A stretch of 64,000 bases of DNA, taken from Streptomyces nigrescens (GTDB taxonomy: Bacteria; Actinomycetota; Actinomycetes; Streptomycetales; Streptomycetaceae). The notes beneath the pieces are model-generated. The model was not told the DNA's origin. It did not search any database and saw only the letters and a list, made by a program, of their open reading frames with translations. Positions 38,710 through 47,955 of the stretch are shown one piece after another (position 1 is the stretch's first letter; each line of letters begins with the position of its first letter). The translations under genes were made by a program, and so were the position numbers. The stretch lies in the NCBI GenBank assembly GCA_024349765.1, contig AP026073.1, positions 5,642,001-5,706,000 on the forward strand, in the 5' to 3' direction.

Positions 38710-40697
38710 TTTGTCACCTCCCCCAACAGCCCCTGAATCTCCGCCTCCAGAGCCTTCAACTCCGCATCAATCTCCGCCAACGGCCGCGGGGGCTCGTAAA
38801 CGTAGAAATGCCGCGTGAACGGGATCTCGTACCCGATCTTCGTCTTGCCGTGATCGATCCAAGCGTCTGGCACATGCGGCAGCACCTCCCGCTTCAGGTA
38901 CTCCTCGACGTCCTCCCCCAACGGAACGTTCTCGTAGTCCCGCAACTCCCCGTCCGGCTCCGGCTGGCCCTTCACGAGCTGCACCTCACCTTCCGGATCC
39001 CGGACGCCCACCGTGTCCCGTACCGCCTTGGCGAACGGCGCACCCGTCGGCCAGAGCAACCCGGCCCCCACCACCGCGTCCTTCAGCGCAATCAGCGCCT
39101 CGGACTTGGTCGCCCACGACGACCCCAGCAGCGTCCGCACCGCCGCCACAAAAGCATCCGCCTCCGCCAGCTTCTGCACCGGCTTCGCCGCCGCCAAAGC
39201 AGCCAGCGTCTCCTCCGTGACCTCGAAGCGCAGCTTCAACGGCCGCTCGACCGTGATGCGCTGGTAGCCGAACGCCTCGTTGTCGAAGACCTTGACCTTG
39301 CCGTGGAACGGGTGCTCCGGGTCGGCCGCCGCGCCGATAGCGTCCTCATACAAGCGCGTCACGTCCGCGATGTGCTGCTTGCCGAGTTCCTTGCGCTTGT
39401 CGCCGAGCGACTTACGCATCTTCTGGAACTGGTCGCGCGCGTCCAGCAGCACGACCTTCCCCTTGTGGTCCGGGGACTTGCGGTTCGTCAGGATCCAGAA
39501 GTACGTGGAAATGCCAGTGTTGTAGAAGAGCTGGTCCGGGAGGGCAACGATCGCCTCCAACCAGTCGTTCTCCAGGATCCAGCGGCGGATCTCGGACTCA
39601 CCCGAGCCGGCCGCGCCGGTGAACAACGGCGAGCCGTTGAAGACGATCGCGATGCGGGAGCCACCCCGCCCGTTGACGTCCACCGGCTTCATCTTCGAGA
39701 TCATGTGCTGGAGGAAGAGCAGCGAGCCGTCGTTGATGCGCGGCAGGCCCGCGGCGAAGCGGCCGGCCTCGCCCAGGTGGTTGTGCTCGTACTCGACCGC
39801 TTCCTTGACCTTCTTCCACTCCACGCCGAACGGCGGGTTGGCCAGGAGGTAGTCGAACCTCTCGCGCTTGTGGCCGTCGTCGGAGAAGGAGTTGCCGTAG
39901 GCGATGTTCTCCGGGTCCTGGCCCTTGATCATCAGGTCGGACCGGCAGATCGCCCAGGACTCGGGGTTGAGTTCCTGGCCGTACACCTCCACCGTGGCGT
40001 CGCCGTTGTACGCCTTGATGTGTTCCTCGGCCGCGCTGAGCATGCCGCCCGTGCCACATGCCGGGTCCATCACCGTGCGGACCACGCCGGGCAGGCTGAG
40101 CGCGTCGCCGTCGGGCGCGATCAGCAGGTTGACCATCAGCTGGATGACCTCGCGCGGGGTGAAGTGCTCACCGGCCGTCTCGTTGGACTGTTCCGCGAAT
40201 CTGCGGATCAACTCCTCGAAGATGTAACCCATGTTGTGGTTGGACACGTTCTCGGGGTGCAGGTCGAGGTCGGTGAACTTGCCGATGACCTTGTACAGCA
40301 GGTCGGCGCCGGCCAGCTTCTTGATCTGCTGGGTGAACTCGTACTTGTCGAGGACCTCGCGGGCGTTGTCGGAGAAGCCGGCCACGTAGATCTGGAGGAG
40401 CTGCGCCGCGTTCTGCGGGTCGGCGGCGATCTTCTTCAGGGTGAGATCGCTCTTGTTGTAGAAGGAGTGTCCCGAGGCGCGGCGCAGGAAGTGGTCCGTG
40501 TCGATGTCCTGGCCCTCGAAGCGGGCGGCCTCCTCGGCGACCTTCTGGCGGGTCGGCTCCAGGACGCATTCCAGTCGGCGCAGCACCGTGAAGGGCAGGA
40601 TGACCTTGCCGTAGTCGGACTGCTTGTAGTCACCGCGCAGGAGGTCGGCGACGGACCAGGCGTGGTTCGCCAGTTCCGTGTGCTTACTGCTGTTCAA
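38706..40697 (-). CDS. hsdM: Type I restriction enzyme, N6-adenine methyltransferase subunit
   Basis: A 663-aa HsdM that transfers methyl groups from SAM to adenine-N6 at the site chosen by HsdS. The N-terminal helical domain (LANHAWSVADLLRGDYKQSD) is followed by the methylase core: GEHFTPREVIQLMVN, motif I VMDPACGTGGML (D211-G217) and catalytic motif IV LLANPPFG (Asn287-Pro-Pro-Phe290). YFWILTNRKSPDHKGKVVLL follows. It is longer than E. coli HsdM (529 aa) because of a C-terminal extension ending in a coiled coil (LAEIDAELKALEAEIQGLLG). The start is TTG at 40697 with GGGGAA just upstream. First gene of the M-S-R operon. Confidence 0.95.
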   Translation of the reverse strand: MNSSKHTELANHAWSVADLLRGDYKQSDYGKVILPFTVLRRLECVLEPTRQKVAEEAARFEGQDIDTDHFLRRASGHSFYNKSDLTLKKIAADPQNAAQLLQIYVAGFSDNAREVLDKYEFTQQIKKLAGADLLYKVIGKFTDLDLHPENVSNHNMGYIFEELIRRFAEQSNETAGEHFTPREVIQLMVNLLIAPDGDALSLPGVVRTVMDPACGTGGMLSAAEEHIKAYNGDATVEVYGQELNPESWAICRSDLMIKGQDPENIAYGNSFSDDGHKRERFDYLLANPPFGVEWKKVKEAVEYEHNHLGEAGRFAAGLPRINDGSLLFLQHMISKMKPVDVNGRGGSRIAIVFNGSPLFTGAAGSGESEIRRWILENDWLEAIVALPDQLFYNTGISTYFWILTNRKSPDHKGKVVLLDARDQFQKMRKSLGDKRKELGKQHIADVTRLYEDAIGAAADPEHPFHGKVKVFDNEAFGYQRITVERPLKLRFEVTEETLAALAAAKPVQKLAEADAFVAAVRTLLGSSWATKSEALIALKDAVVGAGLLWPTGAPFAKAVRDTVGVRDPEGEVQLVKGQPEPDGELRDYENVPLGEDVEEYLKREVLPHVPDAWIDHGKTKIGYEIPFTRHFYVYEPPRPLAEIDAELKALEAEIQGLLGEVTK

Positions 40698-40786
40698 GGG
40701 ATTCCCCGGTTTCCTTCCGTGCCGTTCCGCGCATCGAGTGCGGGTGCGGACAAGTGTGGTCTATGGGCGAGCGCTCAGGTGGCGGA

Positions 40787-42967
40787 TCAGGACGAATAAT
40801 CAGCGGTCGACGAGCCCGAAGGGGGCGGTGGCGGGATCAGCGCGCCACCCGTGAGGCCGCCCGCCAGGAGCCCGGCCGTCTCCTCCGCGAGCCGCGCAGC
40901 TTTCCAGGCCTCGACGCGCAGGGCGTGTACGTGCCGGAACGCCTCGCCGTAGCGGCGCTGTTCTTCGAGGGGCATGAGGGGGATGCGCAGGCGCCCCGGC
41001 GCGACGTGCAGGACCGTGCTGCCGGTCGACGCGCCCGCGATGTTGTCCTCGGAGTCGAGGAACCCGGCCAGGAACCAGGGGTCCAGGCGGGTCGGGTCGG
41101 GGCGGAGGAGGTGGACATTGGGGCCGAGGAACGCGCCGGCGTCCCGCTCCTCCGCGACGCGGGCCATCGGACCGGTGCCGCCCGCGACCGCCCGTACGAG
41201 GACATCGCCCGCGGCAATGACGGGTGCGGCTTCGGTGCGCAGCTCGGCCGGATCGCCCGACGGGGCCGAGCCCGTCGCGATGTCCGCCCCCGTGAGAACT
41301 GACGTGGGAGAGAAAGACTCGGCTCCGCTGGCGGCTCGCGATGTCTTTGGGTCCAGCACCGTACGTAGCAGGGTCAGCGCACCGCCCCGCGCGAGGTCCG
41401 ATGCGGTCGCCGTGCGCCACTCCTTGGCCGAGGAGCCCGCCGCGACCCAGCCGGTGTGGCCCGCGGCCCGTACGAGGGACTGAGCCGTCTCGGTCAGGTA
41501 GCGACGCCCGGTGTCCACGCGGGCGGACAGGTCGGCCGGGTCGATGTCCGTGCGTGAACTGCGGACCTGGCGGGCGGGAGTGAGGTCGACGAGGTCGTCG
41601 AGGAGGTCGACGACGGGTACCGCGCGGGCAGTGGCGGGTTCGCCGGTGAAGGCGTCCGGGGCCGTGGCGAAGGCTTCCCAGTGGGTGAGCGTCCGTGCCG
41701 TGAGGGCCGGCCAGTCCAGGGGGTTGCGGGCGGAGCCGGTGCGGGTCGCGGCCACCGGACGGCCGGGCTCGCCGCTCACGGCGGTCCCCTCGACTGCACC
41801 TGCCGTGTCGATGAACAGCACGGACTTTCGTTCCGCGCCGCCCGGTTCTGGTCGCTGCAACACCCAGAGCTGCAACCCCACGTGCAGAGGCGGTGCGGCT
41901 CCGGCCGGCAGCGCGACCACGGCCCGTACTGCACCGCTGCGCACCAGCTCCGCCCGGACCCGGCGCCCCGAGGCGCGAGTAGCGGTGGCAGGCGGGAGGA
42001 TGAGCACCGCCCAGCCGCCCGGGGTGAGGTGGGCGAGTGCATGCTGGATCCAGGCGAGTTCCGATTCTGCGCGCGCGGGGACGCCGTACGCCCAGCGCGG
42101 GTCGTAGGCGAGTTCGTCGTGGCCCCAGTCGCGGTCACCGTACGGCGGATTGCACAGCACCGCGTCGACCGTGAGACCGGGGAACGCGTCGGCGCGCAGA
42201 CTGTCGCCTTCCCGGACGGTGATCTCTGCTTGGGGGGTCTCCAGCAGCAGGCCGACCGCACTGCGCTGGGCCTGGACAGGCAGGGTGTCCTGACCGTAGA
42301 GCTCGGTCGCGCCGTGCCGGGCCGCGGCCTCCAGCAGGGTGCCGCTTCCGCAGGCCGGGTCCAGGACCCGGCCGACAGAACGAGGGAGCAACCGGGCGGT
42401 CAACTCCGCCAGCGGGGACGGTGTCTGGTAAGTGCCGCTCGCGGCGCTGTCCTCCAGTTCCCGTTCCGCGAGTACGCCGAGCGCGGCCTGCCCCCCTTCG
42501 TCCCGTACGCAGCGGAACAAGGCACGCAGGGCCGCGCCGTCCGCGGGCGCGAAGCGGAGGGCGTCCGAGCCCGGGACCGTGTCCGCGAGTGCTTTGGCCT
42601 CGGCTGTGGCACGCGCGGCGAGGTCGCCGTCCGTGAGCTCCGTGAAGGTGGTCAGGTCGTCGGGGGCGTGACGCGAGGCCGCGAGGACCAGCGGCAGCAG
42701 CGCGGTTCCACCGGCCGCCCCACCTTGTGCGTGCAGACGCAGGGCCGTGCGGAACTCCTCCCGCGGAACGGCGGTCGTCGTGTGACCCCGCGCGGCCAGC
42801 CATGCCTGTACCACCTCCAGGTCGTAGAGCGGGCTGCTTTCGGTGCCGCCGGATGGAGACGGGAAGTCGTCGTGCCGACGACGCCAGTTGCTGACGGTGG
42901 CGCGCGTGACCCCGGCGATGCGCGAAATCTCGGCGGCCGTCACGTGGGCGGCGGGTGGCTGCGGCAT
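40787..42967 (-). CDS. N6-adenine DNA methylase with N-terminal helix-turn-helix
   Basis: A 726-aa protein. An N-terminal HTH (AAEISRIAGVTRATVSNWRR) is followed by a MerR-like beta hook ending LEVVQAWLAARG. A helical segment comes next, then a gamma-class N6-adenine methylase: LDPACGSGTLLEAAARHGA (motif I, from 201) and AVLCNPPYGDRDW (catalytic NPPY at 273-276). The C-terminal 200 residues look like a type I/IIG-style target-recognition module (LVRAVAGGTGPMARVAEERD, APGRLRIPLMPLEEQRRYGE). No nuclease motif is visible, so it is an orphan modification enzyme or one subunit of a split system. It is divergent from a DndB-like gene across 153 bp. The HTH suggests autoregulation. Confidence 0.85.
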   Translation of the reverse strand: MPQPPAAHVTAAEISRIAGVTRATVSNWRRRHDDFPSPSGGTESSPLYDLEVVQAWLAARGHTTTAVPREEFRTALRLHAQGGAAGGTALLPLVLAASRHAPDDLTTFTELTDGDLAARATAEAKALADTVPGSDALRFAPADGAALRALFRCVRDEGGQAALGVLAERELEDSAASGTYQTPSPLAELTARLLPRSVGRVLDPACGSGTLLEAAARHGATELYGQDTLPVQAQRSAVGLLLETPQAEITVREGDSLRADAFPGLTVDAVLCNPPYGDRDWGHDELAYDPRWAYGVPARAESELAWIQHALAHLTPGGWAVLILPPATATRASGRRVRAELVRSGAVRAVVALPAGAAPPLHVGLQLWVLQRPEPGGAERKSVLFIDTAGAVEGTAVSGEPGRPVAATRTGSARNPLDWPALTARTLTHWEAFATAPDAFTGEPATARAVPVVDLLDDLVDLTPARQVRSSRTDIDPADLSARVDTGRRYLTETAQSLVRAAGHTGWVAAGSSAKEWRTATASDLARGGALTLLRTVLDPKTSRAASGAESFSPTSVLTGADIATGSAPSGDPAELRTEAAPVIAAGDVLVRAVAGGTGPMARVAEERDAGAFLGPNVHLLRPDPTRLDPWFLAGFLDSEDNIAGASTGSTVLHVAPGRLRIPLMPLEEQRRYGEAFRHVHALRVEAWKAARLAEETAGLLAGGLTGGALIPPPPPSGSSTADYSS

Positions 42968-42984
42968 GGCGGGGTGAGCCTCTC

Positions 42985-43072
42985 GGTGTCAGTGAACTGT
43001 TAACACCTTACAGCGACCGTCAAATCGCGCAAGGCGTTTGACACTGCTTTCACGGCCATGCTTCTCTGTTAG
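42985..43072. promoter_or_regulatory. Divergent promoter region of the methylase and DndB-like genes
   Basis: The 153-bp spacer is AT-richer than its flanks. It contains the palindrome TGTTAACA (42998-43005) inside a ggtgt...acacc inverted repeat, 30 bp from the methylase start, and a consensus-like -35 TTGACA at 43038-43043 directed at the DndB-like gene. A matching -10 is not clear. The palindrome could bind the methylase HTH. Confidence 0.45.
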
Positions 43073-43120
43073 CGCTTCCACTCGAAGCAGAGATCGTTAC
43101 TTCCTGGAGGGGGACCAGAC

Positions 43121-44347
43121 ATGCGCCTCACCATGCCCACGACCGTCATAGAAGGCACACAGCTCACCGTGATGCCGTTCCGCCCCGACGCGGTGATCGG
43201 GACGATGGGGCTGCCGACGCTGCTCCAGCTCGTCCCGTCACCGCGGACCGAGGAGGACACGCGCGCCCTGAAGTACGCGTCCGGCACCCTGCGCCGGCAC
43301 GCGGAGGTACGGGCCCTGGTCCAGCGCATGCTGAAGGCGACACAGAAGGGCCGCAACGTCACCTCGTACGCCGCGTACATCGCGTCCGGAGTCAACGGCG
43401 AGTACGGCTCGGGCTGGTCCACTCCCCCGATCACGCTGTGGCTGGACGGCCAGCCGGGCGCGGTGAGCGACGAACTGGTCCCGGGCAGCGGAATCCGCAC
43501 GGTCACCGTACTGCCCGGCTCTCCCGTCGTCGCCATCGACGGCGAGACTCAGGTCACGGCCTGGCACGAGCTCTACGACAACCCGGAACGCTTCGGTGTC
43601 ACGTACGAGAAGCTCACCACCGTGCGGTTGCCCTACGAGCTGTACTTCGGGCTCACTGTCGAGTCCGCGCGGCAGATCTTCTACGACCGCAACGTCGAGG
43701 GCGTACCGGTGGCCAAGAACCTGGCGATGTCGATGGACCAGCGGGACATCGGCACCCAGCTCGCCCACCGGATCGGCGAGACGGTGAAGGTCGAACACGA
43801 AGGGAGGATCATCCCGTTCGGCAAGCTGGTGCAGGGGCGCAAGCGCCAGCTGACGAAAAGCGACCCGGAACTGATCACGCTGTCCGCCCTGCGCGTTCTC
43901 GTGATCACCGCGCTGCACGGCAGGGCCGGGCTGGCTCTGACGTCCGCCACCCTTCACGATGACGGACTTCCGCAGGGATTGGACGCGGAGCAGGCCGGAC
44001 GGCGGCTGGTGCCGCTGCTGTCGGAACTGGTCACGCGGCTGTATCCGCACCTCGTGGCCCGTACGGCCGTCTCTACGCCCGCGGTGCTGGCCGGTATCGG
44101 CATCGCCGTCCACCAGGCGACCGGCTGGGCGACCTCCGGCAGCGCACTGACCGAGGAGGAATTGTTCGCGCTGTTGGAGCCGGTGCGGTGGGAGCGCGAA
44201 GCGGCGTACTGGGACGGGGTGGCAGCCAGCGCGAACGCCTCTGGCGTTCTCAACTTCGGTGGTGGCGCCAAGGATTCGGGCGGCCGCGTCGCGGACGCGT
44301 TGCTGCATCCCGACACCGAATACGGGCGCCGGATCCGCGGCTGGTAG
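43121..44347 (+). CDS. DndB-like (DGQHR-type) protein
   Basis: A 408-aa protein similar to the DndB/DGQHR family, whose best-known member regulates DNA phosphorothioation. The signature is VVAIDGETQVTAWHELYDNP: D140-G-E-T-Q144 in place of the usual DGQHR. It sits in a ParB-like N-terminal region, and VPVAKNLAMSMDQRDIGTQL follows as in other family members. ATG at 43121 follows CTGGAGGGGG. None of dndA, C, D or E is in the window, so it is not part of a standard phosphorothioation cluster. Its partner is more probably the divergent N6-methylase. The next gene downstream on the same strand encodes an unrecognised 534-aa protein. Confidence 0.75.
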   Translation: MRLTMPTTVIEGTQLTVMPFRPDAVIGTMGLPTLLQLVPSPRTEEDTRALKYASGTLRRHAEVRALVQRMLKATQKGRNVTSYAAYIASGVNGEYGSGWSTPPITLWLDGQPGAVSDELVPGSGIRTVTVLPGSPVVAIDGETQVTAWHELYDNPERFGVTYEKLTTVRLPYELYFGLTVESARQIFYDRNVEGVPVAKNLAMSMDQRDIGTQLAHRIGETVKVEHEGRIIPFGKLVQGRKRQLTKSDPELITLSALRVLVITALHGRAGLALTSATLHDDGLPQGLDAEQAGRRLVPLLSELVTRLYPHLVARTAVSTPAVLAGIGIAVHQATGWATSGSALTEEELFALLEPVRWEREAAYWDGVAASANASGVLNFGGGAKDSGGRVADALLHPDTEYGRRIRGW

Positions 44348-44454
44348 CCCACTTTTCACACCGAACTGCCTTGAGAACAAACCGTGTTGGGCCGGAGGCA
44401 GGGTAGAGAGCGTCAGAGCTAGGATACCCGTGCTCGTCGATCAAGGAGGCGCCC

Positions 44455-46059
44455 ATGGGGGGCATGGAGAGGCCCGAACTGCTGCCGGACTGCGAGGTAC
44501 CAGCCCGCCGTAGGCAGCCTGACGATTTCGTCGAGACCTGTCTGACTCGCCTCGCCGACGACTCGCTCGGCGACAGCTGGCGCATCGGCAGCCTGCAGGC
44601 GTGCTCGATCCGTGGCGGTTCGGCGATGGCAGCGGCATCGTTCGTGGTGCAGACTGGCGGCCCTTGGCATGACGACCTCCGACGCATCGCCCGGGAGTCG
44701 AGGGTCGGCTTCGAGCGACCGGACTTCACATACGCGGAGTACACGGTCGGACTCTGCTACGTCGCGGGCACGAAGGGCGTCCCCGCAGGCCTGCGTCACC
44801 GGGCAGCGGACACCCTGGTACACCGCGCGGACGAAGCGGGTTATGCGGAGGCCCGAAGCCTCCTGCCCAAAAACGGCTGGAGTTGGCTCGCGGACGCCGT
44901 GCGCGAGGGGTGGGCTGCATGGACCGCACACCTCTTCATCGCCGACGAGACCGCCGCCCTCACCACCCGCCTGAAAGTCGGCCTGGCCCTCGCCGAACAC
45001 GATCATCCCGCCGGATACGTACCAGACTCCCTTGAACGACTGGTCGCCCATCCGCAGGCGCCGAGTGCGGACCGTCTGGCTCTGGCCGCCGCCGTGGCCC
45101 GACGCGCTCCGAAGGACAGCGTGCCCCTGCTCCGGCATCTCGCGTCGGATCCCCTCGCCCGGGCAGGGCACCGCATGGAAGCCATCGGTCTGCTTGAGAG
45201 GATCGACCTGGGCGAGGCCGAGAAAATGCGGGCTCTGCAGACACGCCTGCCGTCCGGCAGGGCAGCTCGCGGTCAGCACCGAGAGGCCGCCAAGCGCGCT
45301 GAGCGTGAAACCACCGCTCGGAGGGAGCGCGAGACTCCGGTAGCGGTCGTGGTGCGGCTTGAGTCGACGATCGAGGAAATCCTGGAGGACCTGATCAACC
45401 GAGGCTCGGCGGATTGGCTGGGTGACCAGCTGGACAACCACATCGCGGAGACCGACTGGGAAGGCGTCGCCCAGGACATCGCTGATATCTGTGGCGTGGC
45501 CCGCGCCGAGAACCTCTCATCCCGCCTCGACCTCCTGGAGGTCCTCACCCGGATCAGGTACGGCGACGATACGAGCCCGATCCCGCATGTCTCCGACCCC
45601 GAGGTTGTGGGCGACGCGGAAATCCCTCGGTTGGCTCGGGAGGAAATCGAGGCGTATGTACGGCAAGAGGGGGAACGTGCATGGCGCCGCTGGCAGGACC
45701 TCATAGGGAAGCACGGCTGGAACGAAGACCGGCTCGAAGAACTCGACGAAATGTCGATCGAGGTGAACCAGGATCTGACCGACGCTGTCCGCCAGAAAGC
45801 CGGCGATCACCTGCGGAAGCTACAACAGCACCTGGTCTGGAACCTTTGGCCCGCCTTGACGAGTGCCGCGAGAGAACACGACTACGCCGGAGCTCGTGGA
45901 CATGCGGTAAGCGCGCGTCTCCTCGCGGACGAGGCCGAGCGCGCCGAAGCCCTGTGGAGGGAGACGACCCTCCGCTCCTTTTCCTTCGACCCGCTGACCT
46001 TGTCCTGGCCTCGTGATCTCTGGCTGGTCTTCGAGGAATGGCAGAGTGCCAGGCGCTGA
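44455..46059 (+). CDS. Uncharacterised 534-aa helical protein in the defence island
   Basis: I do not recognise this protein. ATG at 44455 is preceded by a perfect AAGGAGG, and codon use is that of a real gene. The N-terminal 250 residues are helical and HEAT/ARM-like (CLTRLADDSLGDSWRIGSLQ, PDSLERLVAHPQAPSADRLA, LLRHLASDPLARAGHRMEAI, GLLERIDLGEAEKMRALQTR). A very charged hinge follows (around 270-300, rich in Arg/Glu/Lys). The C-terminal half is acidic and helical (IEEILEDLINRGSADWLGDQ and RWQDLIGKHGWNEDRLEELD). No membrane helix, P-loop or nuclease motif is seen. A weak -10-like TAGGAT lies at 44420-44425. Being 107 bp downstream of the DndB-like gene it may belong to the same unit. Confidence 0.75.
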   Translation: MGGMERPELLPDCEVPARRRQPDDFVETCLTRLADDSLGDSWRIGSLQACSIRGGSAMAAASFVVQTGGPWHDDLRRIARESRVGFERPDFTYAEYTVGLCYVAGTKGVPAGLRHRAADTLVHRADEAGYAEARSLLPKNGWSWLADAVREGWAAWTAHLFIADETAALTTRLKVGLALAEHDHPAGYVPDSLERLVAHPQAPSADRLALAAAVARRAPKDSVPLLRHLASDPLARAGHRMEAIGLLERIDLGEAEKMRALQTRLPSGRAARGQHREAAKRAERETTARRERETPVAVVVRLESTIEEILEDLINRGSADWLGDQLDNHIAETDWEGVAQDIADICGVARAENLSSRLDLLEVLTRIRYGDDTSPIPHVSDPEVVGDAEIPRLAREEIEAYVRQEGERAWRRWQDLIGKHGWNEDRLEELDEMSIEVNQDLTDAVRQKAGDHLRKLQQHLVWNLWPALTSAAREHDYAGARGHAVSARLLADEAERAEALWRETTLRSFSFDPLTLSWPRDLWLVFEEWQSARR

Positions 46060-46523
46060 AAGGACCGGGAGAGTCCTTCGCGCTACATGCCACGCGGGTG
46101 CCCAGACCTCCGACAACCGACGCACTGCCTGCCGGTTTCCGTGCGATCCGATCACCGGGCAGACGTACCAAAGCCCCCGCCCTTGGGGAGATCCTCTGGA
46201 GTCTGCTCACCCAGAGGGAGCGAACCGACGACGAACGCTGCCCTGCCCACGGTCTTGCGACGACGCCGGCACCACCGATTTCCGCACCTGGGCCGTGCCC
46301 GTGACGATCGCCTCACGATCGGACGCACATCTGACAGGCCTTCATATCGAGCCTCACTTGGGCGTCAGGGGTCCGGGGAGGCAGGCTGGCCCAACGGTCG
46401 ATCCATTCGCCTCTTCTGCCATAGAACCGCAGTCAGGATGTATTGAGGCGGTAAGGCCTTCCACTCCACTCGTTGGATGACCGGAAACAGGTCGAGCACC
46501 GCAATCAAGCGTAAAACAGCTGG
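46060..46523. other. Non-coding or decayed segment at the island edge
   Basis: 464 bp without a gene I can support. Several short open frames exist on the plus strand, but none has a ribosome site, recognisable domain or consistent codon bias. The base composition is mixed. It lies at the junction between the defence island and the conserved rRNA-methyltransferase/potassium block and may contain decayed gene remnants. Confidence 0.4.
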
Positions 46524-47918
46524 TCAGCGACTCTTTTCCGCCCGCTCCAAAATCACCACGCACTCCACATGATGCGTCATCGGAAACAGATCAAACGCCC
46601 GCATCCGCCGAGGTGCGTACCCCACCTCCGCGAAGTACTTCAGGTCGCGGGCGAGGGCCGCCGGGTCGCAGGCCACGTAGGCGAGGCGGCGGGGGGTGAG
46701 GGAGGCGAGGTGGTGGACGGTGGATTTGCCGGCGCCGGCTCGGGGTGGGTCGAGGACGACGAGATCGACGTCGGTGATGCCGGTGCGGGGGAGGACGGAT
46801 TCGACCTTGCCGTGTTCGATGCGGACGCGGTCGAGGTCGGCGAGGTTGTGGCGGGCGTCCTCGACGGCGCGCTTGCCGGATTCGATGCCGAGGACCGCGC
46901 CCTTGTCGCCGACGCGTTCGGCGAGGGCGCCGGCGAACAGGCCGACGCCGCAGTAGAGGTCGAGGGCCATGTCGCCCTTCTTCGGCATCAGGCCCTGCAT
47001 GACGGCGTCGACGAGGAGATCGGCGGCCTTCGGGTGGACCTGCCAGAAGCCGCCGTTGCCGACGCGCCAGGTGCGGCCGGCGGCGCGTTCGCGGACGAAG
47101 GGGCGGCCGTGGACGCGGTGGACGGCGCCGTCCTTTTCCCCGATGCGCATGACGGAGACCGGCTTGTCGAGTTCGACGATCGGCAGGCGGCCGCCGGGGC
47201 GGGGGGTGAGGATGACCTGGCGGTCGTGGGAGCCGGTGGCGGCGATCGCCTCGACGGTGGCGATCTGGGGCCAGTCGCGCTTCTCGACGCCGAGTTCGGA
47301 CACGCCGGGGGCGGCGATCAGGCAGTGGGTGACGGGCTCGACGTCGTGCGAACGGTGCTTGCGCAGGCCGGCGTGGCCCTCGGCGTCGACGGCGTACTGG
47401 ACGCGGGTGCGCCAGGCGGGGACCTCGCCGGGGCCGACCTTGTCGCCGGGGGCGGGCTCGACGGTGCCGTCCCAGCCGGCCGCCTCGGGAGTCAGTCCGG
47501 CCAGCCGCATCAGTTGCTCGGCCACCACCTCGCCCTTGAGGCGGCGCTGGGCGCCGGGCTTGGCGTGCTGCCAGTCGCAGCCGCCGCAGCGGCCGGGGCC
47601 GGAGAACGGGCAGGGGGCCTCGACGCGGTCCTTGGAAGGCTGCAGGATCTCCACGGCGTCGGCGCGGAGGAAGCGGGCGCCTTCTTCGCCCTCGGTGACC
47701 CGGGCGAGCACGCGCTCGCCGGGGAGGGTGTGGCGGACGAAGAGGACCTGGCCCGCTTCGGTACGGGCGATGCAGTGGCCGCCGTGTGCGACCGGGCCGA
47801 CCTCGACCTCGTACTCCGCGCCGATCAGCGACTTCGCGGCGGCGCCGGCCGGCGGCTCGTCCGCACCGGCCAGGGACTTCTCCTCGCCGGCCAGCGGGTT
47901 CTTGGGTTCTTCCGGCAT
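46524..47918 (-). CDS. TrmA/RumA-type RNA (uracil-5-)-methyltransferase
   Basis: A 464-aa class I RNA methyltransferase that methylates C5 of uridine in rRNA or tRNA. After a low-complexity Ala/Glu/Gly tail (about 1-30) comes a TRAM domain (EYEVEVGPVAHGGHCIARTE). A Cys cluster for a 4Fe-4S centre is seen in APCPFSGPGRCGGCDWQHA. The SAM domain has LDLYCGVGLFAGALAERV, DPPRAGAGKSTV and the catalytic Cys in LAYVACDPAALARDL, and ends FPMTHHVECVVILE. The Fe-S cluster favours an RlmD/RlmC-like enzyme over plain TrmA. It marks the start of a block that looks like conserved Streptomyces chromosome. Confidence 0.92.
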   Translation of the reverse strand: MPEEPKNPLAGEEKSLAGADEPPAGAAAKSLIGAEYEVEVGPVAHGGHCIARTEAGQVLFVRHTLPGERVLARVTEGEEGARFLRADAVEILQPSKDRVEAPCPFSGPGRCGGCDWQHAKPGAQRRLKGEVVAEQLMRLAGLTPEAAGWDGTVEPAPGDKVGPGEVPAWRTRVQYAVDAEGHAGLRKHRSHDVEPVTHCLIAAPGVSELGVEKRDWPQIATVEAIAATGSHDRQVILTPRPGGRLPIVELDKPVSVMRIGEKDGAVHRVHGRPFVRERAAGRTWRVGNGGFWQVHPKAADLLVDAVMQGLMPKKGDMALDLYCGVGLFAGALAERVGDKGAVLGIESGKRAVEDARHNLADLDRVRIEHGKVESVLPRTGITDVDLVVLDPPRAGAGKSTVHHLASLTPRRLAYVACDPAALARDLKYFAEVGYAPRRMRAFDLFPMTHHVECVVILERAEKSR

Positions 47919-47955
47919 GGCGGGTGGGCTCCTGAGGTGGTGGTACGACGCGACG

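Noticed and set aside
43121..44347. Complete DNA phosphorothioation (dnd) system
   Set aside because: Only a DndB-like protein is present; no cysteine desulfurase, DndC, DndD or DndE candidate occurs in the window.
46060..46523. Transposase remnant at the island edge
   Set aside because: No DDE or helix-turn-helix motif and no terminal inverted repeats could be seen in any frame.
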